From assembly GCA_023512835.1 (NCBI GenBank), contig CM042088.1, positions 44,532,771 through 44,596,770 of the forward strand: a stretch of DNA of 64,000 bases, written 5' to 3'. The notes beneath the pieces are model-generated. The model saw only the letters and a list, made by a program, of their open reading frames with translations. It was not told where the DNA came from and did not search any database. The translations under genes were made by a program, and so were the position numbers. Positions within the stretch are counted from its first letter, which is position 1. Each line of letters starts with the position of its first letter. Of the stretch, positions 40,629-52,437 are shown piece after piece. The DNA comes from Taxillus chinensis (Eukaryota; Streptophyta; Magnoliopsida; Santalales; Loranthaceae).

Positions 40629-41374
40629 TTCTGAAAATAAAAGGAGAACCACGTCAAGAATAAAAAAACACAAACAAGGTTCATACACCCTACCCGTGTA
40701 TCATACACCGAACAACGAAATACAATTACGCACATAGATAGATGTGTTGGGGAAGAGAGAAAGGAAATAGAAAACCTCGGATCCTTACAAGTAACAAAAT
40801 GACCCGCATTAAAAATATAAGATCATTTTTTTGCCATGGATATGAACTGACGAATGACCCACAACGAAAAATACAGATCTCAGAAAATAACAAAGCTCGG
40901 ATCTACTTCAATTTCGGAAATTAAACAAGCTGACCACATTTAAAATAAAAGAAAAACATCAGATCAGAACTAACAGCATACCTTGTTCTACAATGGAATC
41001 TACAATGTAAATAAATCCCATCATAGATCATAGAACAAACAACGAAATACAAGATGTGTAACACGAACACGAACACGCACACAGATAGACAGATATGTTT
41101 GATGGCGGAGAAAAAGCATCTCGAATCCACTTGTTTTTTAAAAAGAAAACAAACCAACATAAACTTCTTAAATCTAGGTTACACACACAGTTACGTAACA
41201 GATTTGGATTCGCGAGGAACAGGGAGTACGAGAAAAGTTAGAACAGGTAGTACCCACCGACGGTCGGAAGAAGGACGGAGCTGACGCTGTTGCCGCCGCA
41301 GACGGATAGAGGAACAAGGGATGGATGGTGGCGTCAGTGTGTATTCGATCTTATTTAGATAGAGACAAGTGGAG

Positions 41375-41488
41375 CTAGGGTTCGGGCGGCGAACGCCTTT
41401 TTACAAAATGGTCGAATTTGCCCCTGAAAACTAGAATTTGGGAATTGGGCCCTTTTCTTAAGGGGGCTACCGACCATGAGTTTGGGCT
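41375..41488 (-). promoter_or_regulatory. telo-box and site II elements of the RPL7 promoter
   Basis: CTAGGGTT (telo-box-like, complement AACCCTAG) is at 41375-41382. TGGGCC is at 41446-41451 and TGGGCT at 41483-41488. Telo-box plus TGGGCC/T (site II, TCP-binding) is the standard arrangement in plant ribosomal-protein promoters, and here it lies just upstream of the presumed non-coding first exon. Confidence 0.65.
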
Positions 41489-41499
41489 TTCTCAAGCAG

Positions 41500-44400
41500 C
41501 GTCGGGCCACGAAAGTGTACCGGGGGCCGAATATATATAATTATATACACGCTAAAAAGAAAAACAATACAAGTAGATGTGTATGATACGTCTACACAAA
41601 AAAGACTTATATGTATTAGTATTATTGCTGGTAATATTAATTAGTGTGTTAGAACTTAGTTCATACACATAAAAGACTTCTACAATTCTTTTTTACTACA
41701 ATTAAGTTGATGGACCAAGTGTAAGTTCACAGAGAGTTTCCACTCTTTGTACATCTCTATGGGGCCCAACATGTATCAAGAACACTAGTATTAAAAAGTT
41801 TTTTTTGAATCAAGTGTTATTCATGTGCGTACACGAGTCCAGATTACAAAGTAAATTCGTATTATCTTCATATTATCTCAACCATAATACTTAAATGATT
41901 AATTGGAGTATATTCTACAGCTAAAAAAACTTATGATTAATTCGCATTGACTTTAATTTTCAACATGTATGTGACAAATTGTGAATTCTTTAATAATAAT
42001 TGTCATGCAAAAATTGCAAAGATTCTGAAAGATAAAGCAGGTTGCTATCATAAAAGATTTTCAATTAAATAGGTGGCACAACAAAAATAAATAAATAGTT
42101 TAGATTGCGTATAATGAATTTTAAAGAATAAGGCTTTTTGAGAGAACCTACTAGGTTTTATATTAAGAGCATAGAAATGTTAAAAATACGTTTGGTATGA
42201 GTTTTAATTTTTACATTATATGTTTCGGAAGGCAATTCATAAAATTTATGATATGTTTGGCAATTATATTAATAATTGGATTTAATGTTAACTTTTATTT
42301 TCAAAATAATTTTTGTTTACGTGTTTTTAAAAATTAAACCCCACAAAAAAATTAAAATAAAATAAAATATTATAAATTCAAGATATAAAATTTAAAAAAT
42401 TTAAATTAAAATAAAAAAATTTAAACTAAATTTTAAAACAGAATTTAATTTAAAAATAATTTTTAAGAACATATATGATAACCACCCGTTTTAAAAATTA
42501 CATTATAAAATTAAATAATTTTAAATTTATATAAATCCCTCACTTCGAAAAAAAAAAGCACCTAATCATTCATGTCATACAAATGCATCCTAAACAACTT
42601 AGGATTTTTGAGGGAAATTTGATGGAAGAAGGATGTATTTGTCCGATTGATTTAAAAATCACTAAGGCTTAATACCGAAATTGCCTTTAAAATTATTTGT
42701 CAAAATAATATATATATATCAAGCAACATCATTTAAACACATTTTCCTCGACGCTTCCACAACAATTGGAAATATTTTATAGATGTTTTCAAAATTTCAA
42801 ATATATTAGAAGTCCTTTAAAATGAGCAATTATGATAAATCAATTGGATAAGAAAAAGAAACATATAATGTCAACTCACAACACAAAACTAGAAATTTGA
42901 AGGGACATGCATCAACTGCTGGGCCTTCCAGAGCCAAAATCGTTGGATATGTACAGCGTCCACTGTGATTGACCCCTCTTCGTTCAGCGTGTTGATTAAC
43001 CCAGCAGTGACTCCCGAAATATGTGTTTTTAAAGCAGGTCCAGAAAATATGAGCATACAGAAAAGTTTAATAAAAAAAAAAAAAGAGTTTCGGACAGGTG
43101 AGAGAAAAGATCCCGTTGCCCGACTGACTGCATGTCGGACAGGAGTAACGCGTATGCAGACATCAGTTTAGGGGGAAGGAACGTTATGGAGCTTTCATCG
43201 TCCAACACAGATGATTGTAGCAATCATCAAAAGTCAGCTGCCAAGAATCAAATGTGCAAATGATCCTGTTCTAAGAACCAGGAATTAAAAACAAATTTGA
43301 ACGCAAGCCAATATCTTCTGAAATCAACATGCAAACCAGAGAATATACGCAAGGTTTGAGCAGTAACAAACCAGAAAGACATAAATCAATTAGAAGCATT
43401 AATTTGAGGTTTCCAGCGGTGACCCGGGCGTTGCTACAGACATGAATGCTGAGATCTTAGAGCTTGGAAATATATTTACCGGTTGTAAGTTGTAACCTCA
43501 TCGATCCCGACAAAATCATACATGCTTTTTTGCTAATTTATGACAGCAAAGCCATTACTACCAAGTACCAATTAATCCTAGAATCAAGCAGTGCAAACAT
43601 TTAAAAAGCCTTGAGAACTCATAATTCTGCCGATGTTGGAACTTGCACTGAAAGAGTCATAGACGCAAATCCCTTCTGCACCTAGTGCATTATTCCCCAA
43701 TCCTCTCTATTATAAAACTATTCACAACCTAAATCCGTACACTTTCCAAAACTATACCAAACGGAGCAGCAACAATTCACAGCTTACCTACTAAAAAACA
43801 TGTGGTGGGTGACCCCAATTGCATGGATCCTAAATGCAAATCGACATCCCATATCCAAATAAAAATCACCGAGCCGTCAAATAATTTATTTCCAACATAC
43901 AAAGGTGATGGACAAGAACCAGGCATGTGAAAAGCTTTTGAAAGGACAGAAATGATAAAAACTTATATGAGGGAAAGAGATATCCAGTGCATTTCAGGAA
44001 AAGCAGAGTCGCAAGGCATTGCAATGCTATTCTAACTCTGACCAAATTAGAAGGAAACTATGATAAGCATGCAACACACTAATTGCTATGAACCATAACG
44101 TCTAATCTATGGATGCAAACTACCACAAGGTTCCATTTTTAACGGTTTATCCCCATCATGGACTGAGGGATGTAATTTCCGGTAAACTTCTAATCTATGG
44201 ATACAAGCTACCATAAGGTTCTCTCTCCAATAGACTATTAGAATCACTAAGTCATAGAGATGACCCATTATGGAATCACAGAATATAACACCATGGTCTA
44301 GTGGTTTCGCACAACTTGTCTTGTCACTTGTTTCTGATGAGCATATCAACCAGCATCTTTGTGGCTTCAGTCAAATTTTCTTGTGAAATGAACTTCATTA

Positions 44401-44776
44401 CATGGGAGCAGTCTCGGGTTGGAAACATTGGTGCAGCCTCACATACACCCCAGAATAGGAGAACCTTGACCTTTTATGAACTTCATGACATTTACTTGTT
44501 TTGAACGATGCAAGCATTTGACAGTGACCATATCACCAGAACCAACACAATATCAACACCCGCGATGCGGTGGAACATAGAAGATAAAAAAAGTAGTAAA
44601 ACTGTAACATAGTACCAAGAGCATGTCGAATCAAGTGACAATATGCGGTTATGGTCAGAACTCAGAAGCAGCAGCAGCAGCAAAATGACACCCTATAACA
44701 ATGAATCAACATAATCCGACCCAAGTACAATCTCCTAACAGACTAACAGATTCCACTCACCTTCATTCCCATCGAC
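41500..44776. other. Intergenic region between RPL7 and the CHZ-like gene
   Basis: Very AT-rich from about 41.5 to 42.85 kb and more mixed thereafter. No gene is recognised. The right part probably holds the 3' UTR of the CHZ-like gene. A 32-bp imperfect direct repeat is at about 44101-44133 and 44189-44222. Confidence 0.55.
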
Positions 44777-45445
44777 CTAAGCATCGCTGTCATCGCTGCT
44801 GTCGTCGCATTCATCGCCCGCAGGGATATTACTGTTAAAATAGAATCCAGGCTGCGGCACCCGCCGGCGAGTCCTAGACGGAAGTATATTACTCGGATCA
44901 ACTTCCTCGAGCGGATCGCCGCCGCTGTCGCTGCCCGATAGGCTTATGACGTCGTCGTCGTCGTCGTCGTCGTCGTCGCTGCTAGAATCGTCTTCGTCGC
45001 TCTCTTCTTCTTCCATCAATTTCCCTTTTCCCTTGTCCTGGATCGAAATCCCCTTCCCCTTCCTATCAGTTGGACCATCGTTTTCGGCATTGGAATCCCC
45101 GGAAATTTCAGGCTCCGTCGGCTCCGAGAGCCCGACCTTGTCCTCCTCGATTCCTAGCGGCACTTTCTTCACTTCTTCGTCTTCAGATGAATTTCCATTG
45201 GAGTGCTCGGCTCCTCCTCGGCCTCCGACGCCGCCATCATCTCCGGTTTCGAGCTTTGGTAGCTCTATTCGAGGCCTTTGCGAGTCGATCTCAGCAGGAG
45301 GGTTTGGTTTTTGGATTTGGAGGGTTTGGTCGGAGGTAGATTCTAGCTTCCGATGCTTGTCTATGGGTTCGTCTTCCTCGAAGGGGAGGCTCGGATCGGG
45401 CTTTCTCTTGGCGGGAAATGCGGCGGAGCTGTTGACCTCCGCCAT
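44777..45445 (-). CDS. Acidic nuclear protein, CHZ-type histone-chaperone candidate
   Basis: This intronless 222-residue protein has long acidic stretches: a run of aspartates at about residues 155-166 and an Asp/Ser-rich C-terminus (DDSSDDSDA). Basic patches (RKGKGISIQDKGKGK) interrupt them. Near the C-terminus is EEVDPSNILPSRTRRR, which resembles the CHZ motif of histone H2A.Z-H2B chaperones. An acidic body plus such a motif is consistent with histone binding, but the assignment rests on one short motif. Just upstream is TTTTAGGGTTTGAG (minus-strand AAACCCTAAAA), a telo-box suggestive of a growth-linked housekeeping gene. It could also be an uncharacterised acidic protein. Confidence 0.6.
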   Translation of the reverse strand: MAEVNSSAAFPAKRKPDPSLPFEEDEPIDKHRKLESTSDQTLQIQKPNPPAEIDSQRPRIELPKLETGDDGGVGGRGGAEHSNGNSSEDEEVKKVPLGIEEDKVGLSEPTEPEISGDSNAENDGPTDRKGKGISIQDKGKGKLMEEEESDEDDSSSDDDDDDDDDVISLSGSDSGGDPLEEVDPSNILPSRTRRRVPQPGFYFNSNIPAGDECDDSSDDSDA

Positions 45446-45874
45446 GGATTTGTATTGTTGTGGAACCGTCTTCTTCTCCCCAAACTTGCTATGGTCGCAG
45501 TGTTTTAGGGTTTGAGCATGGGATCATATTTTATCTAAATAATATAATATAATAAATCCACCAATAGCAATGTGAAAATATAGGTTATAATTTTTTTTTT
45601 ATGATAGTTATTTTTAAATATTAAAATATAAAAATTAAAAATAATAAAATATTATTTTTATTTACAACATAAAAATAAAAATTTTATATACTTAAAAATA
45701 ACTATTATATTTTAAAAACAAAAACAAAAAATACTCCTACTAAATATATTCACCGCATGGTCGCCTCGTGTGACACAATCAGCCATATATACTCCTGCGA
45801 CGAGTCAATTGGACTGCGTGATTGTATATATGTCGTGGAGACACATTTTATATTTTCATGTGCATAATATTCCG

Positions 45875-45879
<5 letters not shown>

Positions 45880-45910
<31 letters not shown>
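45880..45910. repeat. (AT)n microsatellite
   Basis: About fifteen TA units followed by an A run. Confidence 0.85.
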
Positions 45911-45916
<6 letters not shown>

Positions 45917-46073
45917 AAATATATATTGAAACACCCATCAAATTAACAAATCTGATTTAGCACTTAATTGGCGGGAGACATGATGACTAATAGTACCACA
46001 TCATCACAGATTATTTTAAATTGTTTGATAGAACTCAAACTAGACAATTTGGAATCACACTTCGTATTAACAA

Positions 46074-46077
<4 letters not shown>

Positions 46078-46110
<33 letters not shown>
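46078..46110. repeat. (AT)n microsatellite
   Basis: About sixteen TA units in the spacer. Confidence 0.85.
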
Positions 46111-46111
<1 letters not shown>

Positions 46112-47307
46112 CACACATATTCATGACATAAATGGAATAAATAAATAAAAGGTACTGTAGTCTAATAAGCTTTTCTAGTATGTTTGGTGAATGAAAATGA
46201 AATTTATTTTTATTTGATAAAATAATGGGAGATAATGTTTAATTACATTTGAATGAACATTATCTTGAATAAGTTATTAGTAATTATTTTCACTTATTTG
46301 GGTATTGAGTGATTGATTACCTTATGTAAAATAATCAAATTTTCCAACAAAGGGATGAGCGGGATGATAACGCGGGAGGGGAGCTTACCATGGCAATGCA
46401 TGTGTGGGGTGACGATGCTAGCTACGCAATCAGAATTTGGTAGCCATGACGGTGATAGTTTCATTTTTCCTATTTCAAATACATGGCAAAACTCACATGG
46501 ATAAATTTATAATTTTCAAATAAATATTCATATATCAATTATGTGTAAGATAATAAATTATTTTTATGTTAATTTTATTTTCTTTAATTTCATTCACACA
46601 TACTAAATGAGCCACTAGATTAGTAAATAATTTTAGTGTGTGATGTGCACACACTAAAATTTCATTAAGAATTTTAGTATAGATGACATTAAGAATTTGA
46701 TTTTTTGATCATTTAATAAAAAAAATACTTTTACATTACAGGAAAAAATGTATTTATTTTTTTAAAAATGTACTACTTATATTCACTCAAATGTTATTAT
46801 AATTATTTACACACGAATGTAACACATAAATAAGGCCATTAACTCATAGATTAGCAAACACAGTCAGATACCTTGGTGTAGTTTTTCTCTATGGCCGTCC
46901 TGATATAGACCGAAACGATGCCAAATCAATAAAAGACAGACAACACTGCATCGTGATCTATTCATTAAGTGCAAAGATTACTCGCATTTGCTTGAGAATC
47001 CTATCGCTTAAATTTTGACATATTAAGCACAATTGAGCTCGAATTCTAACATGTCGAGCATAATTGAACTTGAATTCCGACATATCGAGCAAAGGCCCAA
47101 CATCGTCATTGACGCTCTCGATGCCTTTTCTGGCACTTTCTACTCAAAGATCTTGTATTTTGAGTAGGCTTGTTAATTTGGTTCGTATCTGTTTTGTGAC
47201 GTAGCTGCTCAAGATCTTGTATTTTCGCCTCGTCTTGTTCTTCTTCTTTTGTCATTAATTACATATTATTATAGTTACATTACAATAATTGGAAGAACGT
47301 ATCATAA

Positions 47308-47380
47308 GCCCGTCTAGCTCAGTCGGTAGAGCGCAAGGCTCTTAACCTTGTGGTCGTGGGTTCGAGCCCCACGGTGGGCG
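47308..47380 (+). tRNA. tRNA-Lys (anticodon CTT)
   Basis: This is a complete 73-nt cloverleaf without an intron. The acceptor stem GCCCGTC pairs with GGTGGGC (two G-T wobbles). The D arm is GCTC/GAGC. The anticodon stem CAAGG/CCTTG encloses the loop CTCTTAA with CTT at the anticodon. The variable loop is 5 nt. The T arm GTGGG/CCCAC encloses TTCGAGC. The discriminator base is G and CCA is not encoded, as expected for a nuclear gene. Confidence 0.97.
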
Positions 47381-47386
47381 TTTGCG

Positions 47387-47392
47387 TTTTTT
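47387..47392 (+). terminator. RNA polymerase III T-run terminator
   Basis: Six consecutive T residues begin seven bases after the tRNA 3' end, the normal Pol III stop signal. Confidence 0.8.
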
Positions 47393-48276
47393 ATATAATA
47401 ATCTTCCCTAGTTTTCTTAATCACATTATAAATTCACATTATGTCTTAAATCTGGAGGCTATCGATTGGGTAATAAATTAGAAGCTAGCCTGGAATTAAC
47501 TGAGCCAAACAAAAGCAAATTTCAAGACCAAAATAGGAGCCATAATGATCAAATGCACTGTAAATCCACTAACTTCTCCTAAAATGTCACCATGGAGGGA
47601 AATGAAAATTTTATGAAGTTCTGAGCACAAAATCATGTGTTCTAAAGCTACAAAACTTGTGAACAAAATCCAGCAGCAGCAGCACCAGTGGGAGTTGATT
47701 AGGAAGATTGAAGAAGACAGAAGTCATTTAAGTAATTGAGAGTTGAGGCAATTGGAGGCCCAAAAGTTGTGAAGCAATGCCAATTTAGAATTCAGGATTG
47801 AATTGAGTAAGTCAAGGTCACTTCTTCACAGAAGGTTTTTGAGGACCAACCATTTTATGTATTCGTCAAAGAAAGCCTTCCCTCTTGCTTTCCGGTATTT
47901 GATGTAGTAAATAATAAGAGAGCCCCTCCGGTATACAAGTAAATTTTCTCAGAATGCTTTTCACTGCCCCACTGTTTCATGTTGAGAAACCTACGGAGTT
48001 AGCAACAATTTATGTTCTTACTCATATGCTTCACTTGCCACCTCCGCACGTCAATAAATTCAGTGGCAACAGTCTGACCCCCCAAATCTAATTTTCTGAG
48101 CAAAAAGGCTCTTAAAGCCTCTTATTTCTTACCCTCATAGAAAGAACGAAAAAATAAATATGATCTGTAATGGTATTTATCAAAAATTTCTCTCACTAGT
48201 GACCTTGGGGAAAGTTGAAAGAATGCAGACAACTGGCAATATTGGCAGATCCTCAGGATGAGTTCTTATATTTGTA
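47393..48276. other. Spacer between the tRNA and the PPR gene
   Basis: No gene is recognised. The right part probably holds the 3' UTR of the minus-strand PPR gene. Confidence 0.6.
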
Positions 48277-50418
48277 TCACCAATAATCTCCACAGGAACA
48301 AGATCCATCCTTGAAATGATGAAACCGCTTTGAGTCTCTAATGACAATATCTCGACCAACTATCTTTGCAATAAGCTTGATTGCAGTATGACAGTCACTG
48401 CAAACCCTAAGATTCTTGATGATATGAATTGTTGTTCCGGGGACTGCACTCATGAGACCAAAGGCAACAGCAAGTTTCTCACTGTGAACCCGAAGCATCA
48501 TTTCTTTTTCCTCGGGATCAACATCATGAAGAACAGATGTCATATTTGGAACATAACCAATTTCCAGCAACTTCACAGATAGCTTCCTCAAATATTCATA
48601 AATTTCTTCATGCTGAGGATGCTCCTTATCCCCAACAAGAAAGACATGAACCCTTCCTTTAACTTCTAACAAACTAAATCCTGGCGGCTTAACTAGTTGG
48701 TGTTTCATCATTAAAACTCTCATCCTCTCTACATCCTTCCATCTTCCAGCATCAGCATACATATTTGAGAGCAACACATAGTACCCACAATTATTTGGTT
48801 CTAATTCAAACAATTTACTTGCAGAAATTTCCCCAAGGTCCACATTCTTGTGAACTCTACACGCACTAAGAAGAGCGCCCCAAACAACAGAATCAGGTTT
48901 TACCTTCATTTCCTTAATCAGTTCATAGGCTTCCTTGAGAAACCCTGCACGACCAAGAAGGTCAACCATGCATCCATAATGCTCAACCCCTGGTTCTATA
49001 CAAAATTCATGTTTCATGGCTCTAAACCAATGCCATCCTTCTTTCAGTAGACCCGCATGGCTGCATGCAGCTAATACTGTTATGAAAGTTATAAAATTTG
49101 GTCTCATTCCAACCTTCATCATTTCATAAAAAACTCCCAAAGCTTCTTTGGCAAGGCCATGCATTCCATAACCAGACACCATGGCAGTCCATGACTTCAC
49201 ATTCTTATGCTTTACACGTTCAAATGCATTCCTTGCCTTCTCTACTCTCCCACATTTACAGTACATGTCAATAATTGAAGTTCCGACAAACACATTCTCT
49301 TCCAAACCCGTCTTAATAACCTATATCACAACATACGAATGCAGTATAATCAAATTAATTCACACAGCAGGATAATTTAATAAAAAAAACAGCAATGACA
49401 GAGACGATGCATGGTAAGGACCATATCAAAGTCAATGTCAATTACTTAAAAGCATAAGTTTCAAGACTAGAAATGGCATAGTTACCTGATCGTGTATACA
49501 TTTTCCAACTTGCAAGGCCCCAGAGTGCGAGCAGGCTAACAATGCTGCTGACAGAGTTGTGCCATTATAATGGACGTTCTTATCATTCACCATCGCATAA
49601 AAAGTCTCCAAAGAGTCTTTGGACAACCCATTTTGTGCATACAGTGATATCATCGAATTCCATGAAACAACATCCCTCTCAGGCATTTCATCAAACAACT
49701 TCCTAGATACACCCACCTCTCCACTCTTAGCATACGCATCCATCAACGTGTTACTAACAGATAAATCCCCCTCAAACCCAGTCTTCATCAAGAAACCATG
49801 AATCAATTGGGTGATGCTTTTCTCCGAAAGGCGAGCACAGGCCGTTACAACTGAAGCCAGAGCTACTGAATCCAAGCAGGCGCTCCCTTCTCGGAGGCCC
49901 TCGCTTTCTTCACTCAATAACTCTTTGAAAATCTGAATCGAATCTCCAGCATTTCCAGTTTTAGCGTACCCAACAATCATGGACGTCCAACAGACAATGT
50001 TTCTTTCAGGCATTTCGTCGAACACCTTGCGGGCATCCTTCAATTGGTCGCATTTGGAGTACATATCAATGAGGGCAGAGTTCACAAAGAGGTCACATTC
50101 AAGGCCGAAGATCACAGCTTGTTGATGGGCCTGCGTTCCGGACCGGATATCGAGCAGAGCCGAGCAGGACTTGAGGGCGCAAGGGAGGGTGGAGCGGTTG
50201 GGTTTGAGAGAGTGCCTTCGCATGGAGCAGAAGGCTCGAAGAGCAACGGCCGAGTCGCCGGAGCGAGCCAAATCGGCGATCACCGAGTTCCAGGAGGAGA
50301 CGCGGTCTCTGTCCACGTATTTGTCGAAGAAGGGTACGAGGTCGGACGGCTTTGTCGAGAAACGGCGTTCGTAGAGTTGGCGGGAGGCTCCTCTCAATCT
50401 GATTGAATTCCAAACCAT
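48277..50418 (-). CDS. PPR-DYW organellar RNA-editing factor (At3g26782/MEF14-like)
   Basis: Two exons on the minus strand (50418-49486, 49320-48277) separated by a 165-bp GT-AG intron give 658 residues. The body is a PLS-type pentatricopeptide array, for example [20 protein letters not shown] and [21 protein letters not shown] and E+ segments follow ([16 protein letters not shown] text, [20 protein letters not shown]), then a complete DYW deaminase-like domain with [10 protein letters not shown], the NLRVCSDCH zinc motif and the terminal GDYW. Sequence and length match the Arabidopsis At3g26782 protein as I recall it; that locus is associated with the mitochondrial editing factor MEF14. I chose 50418 because the alignment begins there and RRFSTKP suggests a mitochondrial presequence; an in-frame ATG at 50721 would add 101 residues. 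Confidence 0.93.
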
Positions 50419-50721
50419 ATTCGTCTCCTCGCACACATTTTTGACGTAAGCATAGTAAAGGCATCTCGTCACCGGGCGTTGTATGAAACGACGCCGTTTC
50501 ATGCCGCACCCGCAACGGTGCCCGTTCCCTCTCAGTTCTTCGTCTCCACAGACCATTGGACGCTGCTCGCCGCCGGAGTCGCCGTAGATGTCTCCGAATG
50601 CCCCGCCTGGCCGAGACGGAGGCGCGGGCGGTGTCTCCTTCCTTCGCGCTGGCTTCGTGCTAGGATTCTCTCTGAGCAATGGTGCGCAGCTGGTTTTGAT
50701 CTTATGCGTTGTTGATTCCAT

Positions 50722-52437
50722 ATCGGTATTGATGTTTTAGTTGAATTCTTGGGTTTCAATCTCCTTATACTTTTCCCTTTTTCGTGTGATTGCATTCTTG
50801 TTGATGTTAACATCAACCCATGTCTTGAGTTCTTGTCCAACCATTTTCTAATTCGTTGTAGTTTTTTTTTTTTTTTTTTTTGGTATTTGGTGTTGCCTAG
50901 TTTGGGACGTTGTGAATCTTTTCATTGCCTATGTTGTTTTCCCACCCTTTAAATTGGGTTGATTTTTGATTTTGACCTAGTTGAACTGAAGTGTTAGATT
51001 TATATGGATACCAAACCGAGAGATTTTTATTTTTTTTTTGTTCTGGGTAAGTGGGTATATAAATATAAATGTGATAGACTGATAGTTTATTGTTACTAGA
51101 ATGAGATGGAGATATGGGATATCGACGTGGGTGGCTAGAATCGTTGTTTGGAGCAATCCATGCAACGTTATTGGATGAGTTTCATTCATGTGATGTGCCT
51201 TTGTCCGTTTCTTGGACTTCACTGCACTGGTGAGTGGTGGCAATATGTATGGGCACTAAGGAAGTGGGGAACTCTGTCTATTGAAGTGATCGAGGATTTG
51301 GTGTCATTTTGAAGTCGTGTTAATTAAGGAAAGCAGTTTTAGATTTTCTGTGATTATTTTGAAAATTTTCACCCAGTTGCTCCTGATGTTAAATGGATTT
51401 TGTAAATGCTTGAGATATCTCATTTTTAAGAAAATTTCATTGTTAAAAAGAACCTGTGGACTGAGAAGAGAGGAAAAATAGTTTCTAATTCTGTGTACAA
51501 AAAAGGAAAAAAAGAAAAAAGTATTGAGAGAGTAGATTGGTGATTTTGAGTTGATGGAATCCGCTATCTAATTTTGCTTACTGTGTGTTGTATCTCTCTC
51601 ACTGAGTTTCTTTGAAGCATAATTTTCAAATCTGTGAGACCCTTCTTCGGGTAGGCAGTGTGGCTTTGTTGGAAACTATTTTATGTTACTTATTTGTACG
51701 GTAAAATTAATTTTTGTGCATAATTTAATCATTAGATTTAAATACTTATGAATATTCAATGTTAATTTTTAAAATAAATATTAACTTAATGGCAAAATTA
51801 CTTTGATTTTTATGGTGCAAAGATTGTCCATCCACCCAAAAAGTCTGAAGACAAAACAGGTCATTAAGCAAATGAAACCGAAAAAGTAAATTCATTGTTG
51901 TAGAACGTGTAGGGGCTTCCGCAGGATTTGAGAGCTCAATACTGGAGTTAGGGATATATGCTGAATCAACAAAAACAAAATGGCAAGCTGTCGTTGAGAG
52001 CATCTCTTTGGAGTTTTGAGCACTTCGACTGAGAAAACAATAGATCATGAGGCTCAATTGAGTTTGGGCGGAGAGCTCTGTTTCAGAAAGAAATATAATT
52101 TCCACAAATAAATAAAGATGAATTTTTGAAATCAATTTATTGTTAACCCAAATTTGGGAAATACAACAAACAGTCACTCACACTATGAAAATTCCTCCTT
52201 AATGCTACAAATCAAAAGAATTACCCCGAGACCCAGATCCAGCTCCCACATGGATTTTTTTTTTCCCTTGAACTGGAAATACATAGGGAAGGTTACAGGA
52301 AAAGTGTAAGTGTATCACTCGTATATGCAAAATGAGAACCCACAACAACAAACAATTTTGATAGTCGACAAAAGTTTTTTCCCCAACCAATGTTCAGGCC
52401 TCGTCCCTTTCCATAACAAGGAATCCAGTGTTTCCAA
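50722..52437. other. Intergenic region between the PPR and histidine-phosphatase genes
   Basis: No gene is recognised. The left part is the promoter side of the PPR gene (a 20-base T-run is at about 50863-50881) and the right part is the 3' side of the phosphatase gene. Confidence 0.6.

Larger units (their letters stand above)
45446..47307. other. AT-rich spacer with two (AT)n tracts
   Basis: Long AT microsatellites lie at about 45880-45910 and 46078-46110. No gene is recognised between the CHZ-like gene and the tRNA. Confidence 0.6.

Noticed and set aside
44946..45515. Plus-strand Ser-rich frame opposite the CHZ-like gene
   Set aside because: The serine run is the complement of the Asp/Glu codons in the acidic protein.
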